A stretch of 10,884 nucleotides of DNA from Helicobacteraceae bacterium. Its GTDB lineage: Bacteria > Campylobacterota > Campylobacteria > Campylobacterales > Sulfurimonadaceae. The position numbers and the translations under genes are program-made. Shown here piece by piece: positions 1 through 7,538 of this stretch. The stretch covers positions 1 through 10,884 of the forward strand of contig WFMO01000029.1 in the NCBI GenBank assembly GCA_015489055.1. The letters are read 5' to 3'. The stretch's first letter is position 1; each line of letters opens with the position of its first letter. The notes below the pieces were generated by a model. It was given only the letters and a program-made list of their open reading frames with translations, did no database searches and was not told where the DNA came from.

Positions 1-764
1 CGTTGTTTATTGATGAAAAGTTTCATGCTTCAGGAATGCTCATTGCGGGGTTAGAGCATTTACATGTAGAGATATTTCATCATAATGATGCAGATGAACT
101 AAACCGACTCCTTTACGCATCTAAAGCCAAGAGAAAAATTGTAGCTGTCGAAGGTGTGTATTCGATGGAGGGAGATCTGTTAAATAAAGAGATTTTTAAT
201 ATTTGTGATAATCATGATGCCATACTAATCGTTGATGAAGCTCACAGCAGTGGAGTTGTTGGAGAAAATTTATTGGGAGTTTTTGAGCTTTTTGATATAC
301 GAATAAAACCAAATTATATAAAGATGGGTACACTAGGCAAAGCATATGGTAGTTTTGGCGCATATATTTTAGCATCTTCGCATATTATTGAATATCTGAC
401 AAACAGAGCTAAACCGATTATATATGCCACGGCACTTTCACTATATGATACGCTTTTAGCGTACAATAATTTAGAGTATATTATAAAAAATAAACAGAGT
501 ATAACAAAAGAGCTAAATATCAGACGCAAAATAGCAAAAGAGCTTTTGGGAATTGAGAGTAAATCTATGATTATCTGTATCTTTGTGGGTAATAACCAAA
601 AAGTTATGCAGATTCAATCACAGCTTAGGGGTATGGGATTTGCTATAGGTGCAATAAGGCAACCGACAGTTTCAAAAGCTATTTTAAGGATCATACCAAA
701 TCTCTCTCAAAGCGCGGATGATTTTCGAGAGCTTTGTAGGTATATAATGCTCAGGCACTTATGA
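1..764 (+). CDS. bioF: 8-amino-7-oxononanoate synthase (BioF), C-terminal two thirds, 5' end outside window
   Basis: This is a PLP-dependent alpha-oxoamine synthase. BioF condenses pimeloyl-ACP (or pimeloyl-CoA) with L-alanine to give 8-amino-7-oxononanoate, the first committed step in building the biotin rings, in the cytoplasm. The visible 253 residues run from just before the DEKFHASG segment. They contain the PLP-ring aspartate and histidine in DEAH (residues 78-81 of the visible part), the Schiff-base lysine in GTLGKAYGSFGAY (K113) and the late AIRQPTV segment typical of this family. Full-length members have about 380 residues, so roughly 120 are missing upstream. The TTG near base 3 is internal and should not be taken as the start. 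The 2-amino-3-ketobutyrate CoA ligase Kbl is a close relative; the GTLGKAYGSFGAY lysine context favours BioF. The stop TGA overlaps an ATG (ATGA at 761-764) that opens a 37-codon frame. Confidence 0.85.
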   Translation, partial: LFIDEKFHASGMLIAGLEHLHVEIFHHNDADELNRLLYASKAKRKIVAVEGVYSMEGDLLNKEIFNICDNHDAILIVDEAHSSGVVGENLLGVFELFDIRIKPNYIKMGTLGKAYGSFGAYILASSHIIEYLTNRAKPIIYATALSLYDTLLAYNNLEYIIKNKQSITKELNIRRKIAKELLGIESKSMIICIFVGNNQKVMQIQSQLRGMGFAIGAIRQPTVSKAILRIIPNLSQSADDFRELCRYIMLRHL

Positions 765-829
765 GAGGCAGGATTGCAAAATCTGGTACAATGGCATCCG
801 CATTAGAAACTTTATGGTCAGGCACTTAT
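747..829 (+). repeat. imperfect 16-bp direct repeat flanking the bioF stop, 67-nt period
   Basis: ATGCTCAGGCACTTAT at 747-762 recurs as ATGGTCAGGCACTTAT at 814-829: 15 of 16 bases match, with a perfect core TCAGGCACTTAT of 12 bases. The first copy encodes the last residues of BioF (M-L-R-H-L, then stop). The second copy encodes M-V-R-H-L in another frame, which stays open for 22 codons and ends in a TGA overlapping the PBP start codon (879-882). The period is 67 nt, not a multiple of three. Confidence 0.7.
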
Positions 830-874
830 ATAAAAAACCATGGATTAACGCCAACCATATTAATAGGAATTTGA
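761..874 (+). CDS. possible 37-residue small protein between bioF and the PBP
   Basis: A complete small frame starts at an ATG overlapping the bioF stop (ATGA at 761-764) and ends in TGA at 872-874, four bases before the PBP start. The product would be 37 residues (begins MRGRIAKSGTMASALETL, ends TPTILIGI) with no evident signal peptide, cysteine pair or known motif; I do not recognise it. In its favour: it fills almost the whole 114-base gap, and the ATGA arrangement is the usual mark of translational coupling. Against it: there is no independent ribosome binding site, a 37-codon frame can be open by chance, and another frame (814-882) is also open across the same bases. A promoter-like element lies inside it, so the stretch may simply be the PBP leader. 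Confidence 0.25.
   Translation: MRGRIAKSGTMASALETLWSGTYIKNHGLTPTILIGI
784..792 (+). promoter_or_regulatory. candidate extended -10 promoter element for the PBP gene
   Basis: TGGTACAAT at 784-792 fits an extended -10 box (TGn followed by TACAAT), about 87 bases before the PBP start. No good -35 hexamer lies 16-18 bases upstream, but vegetative promoters of Campylobacterota commonly lack one. A second candidate, TATAAT at 743-748, lies inside the end of bioF. Which of them, if either, is used cannot be told from sequence. Confidence 0.3.
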
Positions 875-878
875 AAAG

Positions 879-2819
879 ATGAGAAAAATCTTTATTTTTG
901 TAGTCGTTATAATTATCATAGTACCTTTGGCTGTAGTGCTATATTATGCCACTACTTTTAACTACAATTTAAACAAAGTTATCCATTATAATCCTCAGCT
1001 AACTACAACGATTTATGATACAAACGGTAAAAAAATTGCCAATCTGTTTGATAAACAAGATAGATTTTATGTTTCGTTTGACAAGATACCAGCGCGTATG
1101 ATAGAGGCTATCGTAGCCACAGAAGATACAACATTTTTTGAAAATCCAGGTATTAATATATCGGCAATGTTTAGAGCTTTAATTAAAGATTTAAGAGCTC
1201 ATAAAATTGTTGAGGGAGCAAGTACGTTAACTCAGCAGTTAATCAAAAATGTTTTATTAACTCCTAAAAAAACTATTTCACGAAAAATACACGGTATCAT
1301 TTCCGCACTTTTGCTTGAAAGGAGTTTGAATAAAGATCAGATAATAACTAGGTATTTAAATCAAGTCTATCTAGGTCATGGTTATTACGGCATTAAAACA
1401 GCTTCGCTTGGATATTTTCATAAACCATTACAGGACTTATCATTAAAAGAGATAGCTATTTTAGCTGGATTACCGCAGGCGCCAAGCTTTTATTGTCCTA
1501 CAAAAAATTATCAAATCTCATTAGCGCGCGCTAATCATGTTTTACAAAGAATGTATGATTTGGGCTGGATTAATAAACAAACTTACGATAAAGAACTAAA
1601 AGCGCAGCCAAAAGTTTATAACACCTCATTAACGCAAAATAAAGCACCGTATGTTGTAGATGAGGTTGTGCGAAGATTAAAAGGTATTATTCCAAATATA
1701 AAAACGGGTGGGTATAAAATCTACACGACTATCAATTTAAAGCTGCAAAAAAATGCAAGGGATGCACTGCTTTATGCTTACCACAGAACATTAAAACGAC
1801 TTCATAGAGAATATCGTGATGCCAATACTTCTGAGCTAAACGGTGCAATTGTTAGTTTAAATCCAAAAAATGGTCATATCTTAGCTCTTGTCGGCGGTAT
1901 TAATTATTATAAAAGTCCGTATGATAGAGCGGTTATGGCGCTAAGACAGCCTGGTTCGGCGTTTAAACCATTTATTTATCAAACAGCCATAGACCTTGGA
2001 TATTCAGGTGCGTCACTTTTGCCTGATGTTGCTAGAAGTTATGATTATGACGCAAACGGTACTGTTGTTAAGTGGCAGCCACAAAACTATGAAAGGAATT
2101 ATGAAGGTTTAATCACACTCCGTGAAGCTCTTATTCATTCAAAAAACTTAGCTACGATAAACCTTGTTATGCAGATAGGTTTACCTGAGATGATACGGCA
2201 CTTACAAAATTTTGGTATAAAAAATATACCAAATAACTTAACTCTAGCTTTAGGGTCTATCACTCTAACTCCTCTTGAGATGGCGCATTATTATACCTCA
2301 TTTGCAAATCATGGCATTCAAACTACGCCGATATTGATAACTAAAGTAACCAAAAACGGAGAGATTGTATATCAAAACCGGGCTAAACATAGATACATAA
2401 CATCCCCACAACAGACTTTTATACTTACAACTATTTTAGAAGATGTCATAAAGTATGGGACAGGCGGGTATGCATACACAAAGAATATACAATTAGCCGG
2501 TAAAACCGGTACGACAAATAACGATGTGGATGGTTGGTTTTGCGGGTATTCTCCAACCGTAGAGACTATTGTATGGTTTGGAAATAACAATAATAAACCT
2601 ATGTATCCGGGAGAAACGGGGGGAAGGGTTTCCGCGCCAGCATTTCATTATTTTTATAAAAAACTGATTCAAGATTATCCGCAAGTCCAAAGAAAGTTTA
2701 TACAGCCGCCGGGTATTATTAAAGTAAAGATAAGAGGTAAAATGGAGTATTTTAGCCATATTTCAAAACCGCCAAAAACCTCAGGAATAAAACAACAGGA
2801 AAATAAGCTGATTTTTTAG
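879..2819 (+). CDS. class A (bifunctional) penicillin-binding protein, PBP1A family
   Basis: This protein is expected to polymerise lipid II into glycan strands and crosslink peptide stems on the periplasmic face of the inner membrane. It has 646 residues, normal for PBP1A. One N-terminal membrane anchor (about residues 4-24) is followed by a GT51 glycosyltransferase domain (about 65-230) and a transpeptidase domain (about 320-600). The transpeptidase motifs are complete: SxxK with nucleophile S360 and K363, SxN at S421-K-N423, and KTG at 542-544. In GT51, motif 1 keeps E82-D83 and F86 but has N89 where the family has His; motif 2 (GASTLTQQ, 113-120) is intact; motif 3 reads R135-K-I-H-G139, with Gly replacing the conserved Glu of RKxxE. 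Glycosyltransferase activity is therefore uncertain. AGGA at 865-868 is a plausible but distant ribosome binding site. The gene converges on leuA, with 8 bases between the two stops. Confidence 0.93.
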   Translation: MRKIFIFVVVIIIIVPLAVVLYYATTFNYNLNKVIHYNPQLTTTIYDTNGKKIANLFDKQDRFYVSFDKIPARMIEAIVATEDTTFFENPGINISAMFRALIKDLRAHKIVEGASTLTQQLIKNVLLTPKKTISRKIHGIISALLLERSLNKDQIITRYLNQVYLGHGYYGIKTASLGYFHKPLQDLSLKEIAILAGLPQAPSFYCPTKNYQISLARANHVLQRMYDLGWINKQTYDKELKAQPKVYNTSLTQNKAPYVVDEVVRRLKGIIPNIKTGGYKIYTTINLKLQKNARDALLYAYHRTLKRLHREYRDANTSELNGAIVSLNPKNGHILALVGGINYYKSPYDRAVMALRQPGSAFKPFIYQTAIDLGYSGASLLPDVARSYDYDANGTVVKWQPQNYERNYEGLITLREALIHSKNLATINLVMQIGLPEMIRHLQNFGIKNIPNNLTLALGSITLTPLEMAHYYTSFANHGIQTTPILITKVTKNGEIVYQNRAKHRYITSPQQTFILTTILEDVIKYGTGGYAYTKNIQLAGKTGTTNNDVDGWFCGYSPTVETIVWFGNNNNKPMYPGETGGRVSAPAFHYFYKKLIQDYPQVQRKFIQPPGIIKVKIRGKMEYFSHISKPPKTSGIKQQENKLIF

Positions 2820-2827
2820 GTGACTGG

Positions 2828-4492
2828 CTATAAAAAAGCTCTGTTTAGTGCGCAAAACAGAGCTTTGATAGAAGCCATGGTAATATTGCTGTCAATACCG
2901 ACACCAAAGTATGTATCCATCTGTGGGGTTTGTATCTCTATATAAGCAACAGCATCGGCAGAACTTTGCTCTCCTCGCGAATGCTCTGAATATGATTTTA
3001 TAGAAAATTCATGTTTATATCCTTTTGCAAGTGCGTTTTTGCATGCATCAATAGGTCCGTTTCCCTCACCTTTGGATGTGATTTGTTTGTTATTGTACAT
3101 GTAAGTGAGTTCGCACTGCGTTATATTGTTTGCTTTTGTTTTACTAATAGTAAAATCAACCAATTCTAAATCATTTTTTATCTGCAGGTATGTTTTGTTG
3201 AAAATATCAATGATTTCACTACCTGCTAATTCTCTTCCTAATGTATCTGTTACGCTTTGAATAATTCTGCCAAACTCAGGATGCATCTTTTTTGGAAGCT
3301 GATAGCCAAATTCATGCTCAAGGACATAAGCAACCCCGCCTTTGCCTGATTGTGAATTGATACGTATAATATCTTCATATGTGCGCCCTACATCTGCTGG
3401 GTCAATGGGAAGGTATGGCACTTCCCATTTTGGATCTTTTTTTAGTTTTTGAAAAGCCAAACCTTTATTTATAGCATCTTGATGTGAACCGGAAAATGCG
3501 GTATAAACCAATTTTCCTACATACGGATGTCTGCAGTGAGTGTTGATCTCTGTGCACTCTTCGACGGTTTTTACAACTTTGTCGATATTTGCAAAATCCA
3601 AATGAGTATCAACCCCTTGCGTTGTCATGTTAAGAGCCAGTGTTATGATATCTACGTTTCCTGTTCTTTCGCCGTTACTTAAAAGTGTTCCCTCAACCCT
3701 GTCAGCTCCGGCTAAAAGCGCAAGTTCAGTAGCTGCTACACTTGTGCCTCTGTCGTTGTGTGTGTGAGTTGAGATAAGGATATGTTCACGGTTATCAAGA
3801 TGTCTGCTCATCCATTCTATCTGATCGGCATATATATTTGGTGTGGCAGCTTCAACAGTAGCTGGGAGGTTGATAATTACCGGCCGCTCTTTGCCAATGC
3901 CCCACTTACTTGTAACCTCATTGCATATTTTAGCGGCAAACTCAAGTTCTGTGCCGGTAAAGCTCTCTGGAGAGTACTCAAGTATAATCTCACCATCATG
4001 AGTGGCGGCATATTTTTTAACTAAATCAACTCCCTTTAGTGCTAAACTAATTATCTCCTCTTGCGATTTTTGAAATACAATTTTTCTCTGTGCTACTGAC
4101 GTAGAGTTGTATAAATGCACAATTGCTCTTTTTACACCTTTTAGCGCATCAAAAGTTTTTTGTATAAGATGTTCTCTTGCTTGTACTAGCACCTGAATGG
4201 TAACATCGCTCGGTATAAGATTGTTGTCAATAAGATGTCGTAAAAAGTCAAATTCTACTTTTGATGCTGATGGAAATCCTATCTCTATATGCTTAAAGCC
4301 AATATCTAGTAAAAGTGAAAAGAGTTTTAATTTTTTATCTAAATCCATAGGTGTTATAAGTGCCTGATTTCCATCTCTTAGATCAACGCTGCACCAAATC
4401 GGTGCTTTTGTGATGGTATTTGAAGGCCACTGTCTATCTGGTAAATCTATTTTTGGGTATGGGTTATATTTACCCTTCGGTATGTTTTTCAT
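2828..4492 (-). CDS. leuA: 2-isopropylmalate synthase, fungal/actinobacterial type
   Basis: LeuA condenses acetyl-CoA with 2-ketoisovalerate to 2-isopropylmalate, the first committed step of leucine synthesis, in the cytoplasm. The 554-residue product opens with a segment (PYPKIDLPDRQWPS) typical of the longer LeuA family shared by fungi and actinobacteria, as opposed to the ~510-residue form. The TIM-barrel catalytic part shows DLRDGNQAL (37-45, R39-D40 at the active site), EIGFPSAS (70-77), the metal-binding HTHND (243-247) and the SQSGKGGVAYVLE stretch (380-392). A C-terminal regulatory domain follows (about 440-554, with GEGNGPIDA), which in this family binds leucine for feedback inhibition. 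The ribosome binding site AAGGG lies 7 bases before the ATG. A TATAAT box at the end of the upstream gene suggests its own promoter, leaving a leader too short for an attenuator. Confidence 0.95.
   Translation of the reverse strand: MKNIPKGKYNPYPKIDLPDRQWPSNTITKAPIWCSVDLRDGNQALITPMDLDKKLKLFSLLLDIGFKHIEIGFPSASKVEFDFLRHLIDNNLIPSDVTIQVLVQAREHLIQKTFDALKGVKRAIVHLYNSTSVAQRKIVFQKSQEEIISLALKGVDLVKKYAATHDGEIILEYSPESFTGTELEFAAKICNEVTSKWGIGKERPVIINLPATVEAATPNIYADQIEWMSRHLDNREHILISTHTHNDRGTSVAATELALLAGADRVEGTLLSNGERTGNVDIITLALNMTTQGVDTHLDFANIDKVVKTVEECTEINTHCRHPYVGKLVYTAFSGSHQDAINKGLAFQKLKKDPKWEVPYLPIDPADVGRTYEDIIRINSQSGKGGVAYVLEHEFGYQLPKKMHPEFGRIIQSVTDTLGRELAGSEIIDIFNKTYLQIKNDLELVDFTISKTKANNITQCELTYMYNNKQITSKGEGNGPIDACKNALAKGYKHEFSIKSYSEHSRGEQSSADAVAYIEIQTPQMDTYFGVGIDSNITMASIKALFCALNRAFL
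2831..2866 (-). terminator. intrinsic terminator of leuA, embedded in its last codons
   Basis: A perfect 12-bp inverted repeat (AAAGCTCTGTTT at 2835-2846, its complement at 2855-2866) encloses an 8-base loop. Read on the - strand, the stem is followed by a run of six T (2837-2832, partly within the stem base), the layout of a rho-independent terminator. All of it lies upstream of the leuA stop at 2828-2830, so the hairpin also encodes the last residues of LeuA (A-L-F-C-A-L-N-R-A-F-L). Read on the + strand, the stem is followed by only three T, so it should terminate the convergent PBP transcript poorly. Confidence 0.8.
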
Positions 4493-4513
4493 TTAAAAAC
4501 CCTTTTTTATGCA

Positions 4514-4519
4514 ATTATA
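4514..4519 (-). promoter_or_regulatory. -10 box of a probable leuA promoter
   Basis: On the - strand TATAAT (4519-4514), in the context GTTATAATT, stands 21 bases before the leuA ATG, just past the stop of the upstream gene. A weak -35-like TTGCGT lies at 4544-4539 with a long 19-base spacer. The resulting leader would be about 15 nt, just enough for the AAGGG ribosome binding site (4504-4500). Confidence 0.55.
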
Positions 4520-4521
4520 AC

Positions 4522-6543
4522 TTATTTTGTGTACTTTGACGCAATGGCTTTAATGATATTATCTGCATTTTTGCTGTATGCAAAACAGTTATTTACCATA
4601 CAGGCCATATATTGTGCATTATTGGTTGCTTTATATAACACAAGAGGGTATCTATTTTTTAATTTGTATTTTAAAATTTTCAATTTGGTTTTTGTAGCTT
4701 TTATGCCGATAAAACCTTTTTTATATTTTTCATATTCAACAACTGTCTGTGGAATCAACCAAGGATATCTGTTTAATAATAGCGAATTTTGAATAAAGAT
4801 TGTTTTAGCCATATTTTGATACGATAAATTTTCCTGCAAAATGGCGAGTTTTAACAAATTATCCGTCATGATAGCTAATGGATTTACATGTGCATTATTA
4901 AAAAGTGTTGCTTTTATTTTAAATGGTTTTAGAGCGATATACCAGATATGATGTTTGTAAAATTTTCTTATAGCTTGTTTTATTAAAGTATCGGCTAGAG
5001 TTAGATATCTGCTTGTAAAACTTTTTTCATAGCCTGCTATAAGAGTTTGGATTAAAAATGAATAATCCTCCAAGTTTGCTTTTATGTATGGCGCGTATGT
5101 GCCTATTTTTTCATGATAGAGTGTGTGCTTTATATATACCGCACCGATTAAACGATCTAGAGACTTTATTGCCATGTCTTGATAATGACGGTTTAAATCA
5201 CCCGCCAAAAAAAGCGACTTAATATATAAAGAGTTCCATGACGTTAATATTTTTTTATCAATAAAAGGATAGGGACGCCTCCTTCTTAGTGTTAAAAGTA
5301 TTTTTTTAACTAAAGCGATATCAGGCGGTTTTTTAATAAAAGGATTTATATAGATGTTGCTTTGATTATCTTTAAAATCGCCATTTTTGGTAATGCCAAG
5401 ATAGGCAAGTGCTATTTTTATATTTTTTATGCCATGTGAAGATAATGCTCTTTTAGCGTTGTTGTAGGTGAAAAGATAGTATGCTCCTTCTTGAAGCTGT
5501 TTTGTTTTAGGATTATAGCTGTCTGCGTCAATTGCGCTGAAATAGAGATTGTTTTTTTGAAATCTTCTTTGCATAAAAGCTATTGTTTGTTTTATTACAT
5601 GCAAGTATAATGGTTTTTTAGTAATACCATAGGCCTTGATATAATCTTGCAGTAATCCTGCATTTGTATATAGCATCTTTTCAAAATGTGGGTCAATCCA
5701 TCTATCATCAGTAGTATATCGAAAAAATCCGCCACTTAATTGGTCATATATACCACCTTTTGCCATTGTGCTTAGCATAGAAGTAGCCAAATGAAGCGCT
5801 GTTGTATTTTTTGATGTTTGATAGATAAAGATTAGTGAATTGATAGCGCTTGCATGTGGGAATTTTGGCTCTATGTTTATACCGGGATTGTCTTTATCGT
5901 ACTGTTTTTTTATACCGTTTAAAAATAAAGATGTTGTAGAAGATGTTATTTTTGTTGCAGGCAGGTTCTCATCTTTTGACATGATGCTTTGAAGTTGAAC
6001 AATTTTTGCAGCAGCATCTTTAATTTTTCTATTATGGTGTCGGTGTAGTTTTGCAAAATATTGTAACAATGGCAACAGTCCAATATATCCGTCTTTAGAT
6101 TGTCTAGGCAAATAAGTAGCGGTAAAAAAAGGTTTTGCGTTTGGTGTTAAAAAAACAGTTAAGGGCCATCCACCGCTACGTTTGTGCATCATTGTGTAGA
6201 TGGATTGAAAATGTCTATCAATGTCTGGTCTTTGCTCTTTATCTACGGCGATAGATATATAATATTTATTTAAAATTTTGGCCACTTTCAAATTTGAAAA
6301 AGATTGCCTCTCCATCTCATGGCACCAATGACATGTGCTGTATCCTATAGATAAAAATATAAGCTTATGTTTATGTTTTGCTAAAGTAAATGCCTTTTTA
6401 TCCCATGTGTGCCAATGAATTGGGTTGTGTGCATGTTGTAGTAAATATGGTGATTTGGAATGGATTAATAAGTTTGTGTAAGTATATGCTTTTGCTTCAA
6501 GACTAAAGACAAAAAAGACAAGCAAGAAGATAATTTTTATCAT
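4522..6543 (-). CDS. exported DUF255 / YyaL (SPATA20-like) thioredoxin-fold protein
   Basis: The 673-residue product belongs to the DUF255 (YyaL, SPATA20-like) family: an N-terminal thioredoxin-like domain followed by an alpha/alpha-barrel resembling six-hairpin glycosidases. Family hallmarks are [15 protein letters not shown] (about 30-44), the redox-type motif C71-H-W-C74-H75, [12 protein letters not shown] (123-134), and in the barrel [30 protein letters not shown] and ILTSWNSL. The reaction and substrate of the family are not established. The first 19 residues ([19 protein letters not shown]) form a signal peptide with an AKA cleavage site, so the protein should be periplasmic. I chose the ATG at 6543 because longer versions overlap porB and bury the signal peptide; a GTG at 6567 is an alternative, and neither has a strong ribosome binding site. 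It starts 29 bases after porB and may be co-transcribed with it. Confidence 0.85.
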   Translation of the reverse strand: MIKIIFLLVFFVFSLEAKAYTYTNLLIHSKSPYLLQHAHNPIHWHTWDKKAFTLAKHKHKLIFLSIGYSTCHWCHEMERQSFSNLKVAKILNKYYISIAVDKEQRPDIDRHFQSIYTMMHKRSGGWPLTVFLTPNAKPFFTATYLPRQSKDGYIGLLPLLQYFAKLHRHHNRKIKDAAAKIVQLQSIMSKDENLPATKITSSTTSLFLNGIKKQYDKDNPGINIEPKFPHASAINSLIFIYQTSKNTTALHLATSMLSTMAKGGIYDQLSGGFFRYTTDDRWIDPHFEKMLYTNAGLLQDYIKAYGITKKPLYLHVIKQTIAFMQRRFQKNNLYFSAIDADSYNPKTKQLQEGAYYLFTYNNAKRALSSHGIKNIKIALAYLGITKNGDFKDNQSNIYINPFIKKPPDIALVKKILLTLRRRRPYPFIDKKILTSWNSLYIKSLFLAGDLNRHYQDMAIKSLDRLIGAVYIKHTLYHEKIGTYAPYIKANLEDYSFLIQTLIAGYEKSFTSRYLTLADTLIKQAIRKFYKHHIWYIALKPFKIKATLFNNAHVNPLAIMTDNLLKLAILQENLSYQNMAKTIFIQNSLLLNRYPWLIPQTVVEYEKYKKGFIGIKATKTKLKILKYKLKNRYPLVLYKATNNAQYMACMVNNCFAYSKNADNIIKAIASKYTK

Positions 6544-6566
6544 CAGGTCTGCTTGCTTTTGTATCA

Positions 6567-6583
6567 CAAGAGTTAAACTCTTG
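6567..6583 (-). other. short hairpin over the porB stop codon
   Basis: CAAGAGTT (6567-6574) and AACTCTTG (6576-6583) are exact reverse complements around one central base and straddle the porB stop TAA (6575-6573). No T-run follows on the - strand, so this is not a standard intrinsic terminator. It could stabilise the por mRNA 3' end or reduce read-through and translation into the next gene. With eight-base arms in AT-rich DNA, chance is also possible. Confidence 0.4.
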
Positions 6584-7529
6584 CCTCTTCTCGCCTTTGT
6601 AAATACTCCCAAGTAGCATCGACGCGATCTTGCCACTCTTTTATCATATGCTTATATTCAGCCTTAAACAGGTGTTTAAAACGACCTTGTGCAGCTAGAT
6701 ATTCCTCAACAGGAACTTTATGTTTTGGGCGGTATGTAATATTTAGCTCATGACCGTCGATTATCTCATAAAGAGGAAATACAAGAGAGTCTGTAGCTAA
6801 ATCAGATATCATCATTGTATCTTTTGGATCAAATTTCCACTCCGTAGTACATGGACTCATAGCATTAATAAAAACAGGACCTTCAACATTTAAACCATGT
6901 TGAATCTTCTTGACCATATCTTTCCATTTATTTGGTGCAACTTGCGCAGAATACGGTATATCATGTGCTGCCATAATAGCAACCATATCCTTTTTATTTT
7001 TTTTCTCACCATAGCTTTTTCGTCCAGCCGGTGAGGTTGTAGCACTTGCACCAATCGGGGTAGCACTTGAGCGCTGACCTCCGGTATTTGCGTAAACCTC
7101 GTTATCAAGCACGATATACATCATATCATGTCCACGTTCCATACATCCTGAAATCCATTGAAATCCGATATCGTAAGATGCTCCATCACCGCCAAATGCC
7201 ACAAATTTTGTACTTCTGTCAGGTTGTTTTAGGCGACCTTTTCTCTTGAGTGCCTGATACATAGCTTCAGCTCCGGCAACAGCGGTAGAGCCGTTTTCAA
7301 AACCTATATGTATCCAAGATGCATCCCATGACGTATATGGATATACAGCTGTACAAACCTCCAAGCATCCTGTTGAAGATGCTAAAATCAAGTCATCATT
7401 TGTTGCATTTAAAACTTCACGAACAATAATAGAGTGTGCGCAACCCGGACAAAGAAGGTTTGCACCCTCAAAACGATCTGCCGATGTTGAGAACTCCTTT
7501 AAGTTTTTTATCTTTTTTACTTCACCCAT
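6573..7529 (-). CDS. porB: pyruvate:ferredoxin oxidoreductase, beta subunit
   Basis: This subunit binds thiamine diphosphate and one [4Fe-4S] cluster of the PorCDAB complex, which interconverts pyruvate plus CoA with acetyl-CoA plus CO2 using a low-potential ferredoxin or flavodoxin. The 318 residues show CPGC (C27, C30), C55 in STGC and C227 in SPCTTEW as the likely cluster ligands. The ThDP/Mg motif runs from GGDGASYD (113-120) to [13 protein letters not shown] (142-154). Length and order are typical of the four-subunit enzyme of Campylobacterota. The start ATG has AGGAGA at 6 bases, and that ribosome binding site overlaps the porA stop (TAG within TAGGAGA); the gap to porA is 9 bases. In rTCA autotrophs the enzyme acts as pyruvate synthase, in Helicobacter as the pyruvate-oxidising enzyme; sequence does not decide the direction. 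Confidence 0.95.
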   Translation of the reverse strand: MGEVKKIKNLKEFSTSADRFEGANLLCPGCAHSIIVREVLNATNDDLILASSTGCLEVCTAVYPYTSWDASWIHIGFENGSTAVAGAEAMYQALKRKGRLKQPDRSTKFVAFGGDGASYDIGFQWISGCMERGHDMMYIVLDNEVYANTGGQRSSATPIGASATTSPAGRKSYGEKKNKKDMVAIMAAHDIPYSAQVAPNKWKDMVKKIQHGLNVEGPVFINAMSPCTTEWKFDPKDTMMISDLATDSLVFPLYEIIDGHELNITYRPKHKVPVEEYLAAQGRFKHLFKAEYKHMIKEWQDRVDATWEYLQRREEARV

Positions 7530-7538
7530 AAGAATCTC

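Noticed and set aside
2372..2759. Two overlapping - strand frames inside the 3' end of the PBP gene
   Set aside because: They lie over the KTG-containing transpeptidase region, whose frame is certain; no family resemblance.
4493..4521. Leucine attenuator or leader peptide upstream of leuA
   Set aside because: The gap is 29 bases, with a -10 box and ribosome binding site inside it; there is no room for a leader with leucine codons or alternative hairpins.
6544..6636. Longer 704-residue start for the DUF255 protein
   Set aside because: It would overlap porB by 64 bases and add a basic N-terminal stretch before an obvious signal peptide; the ATG at 6543 fits better.
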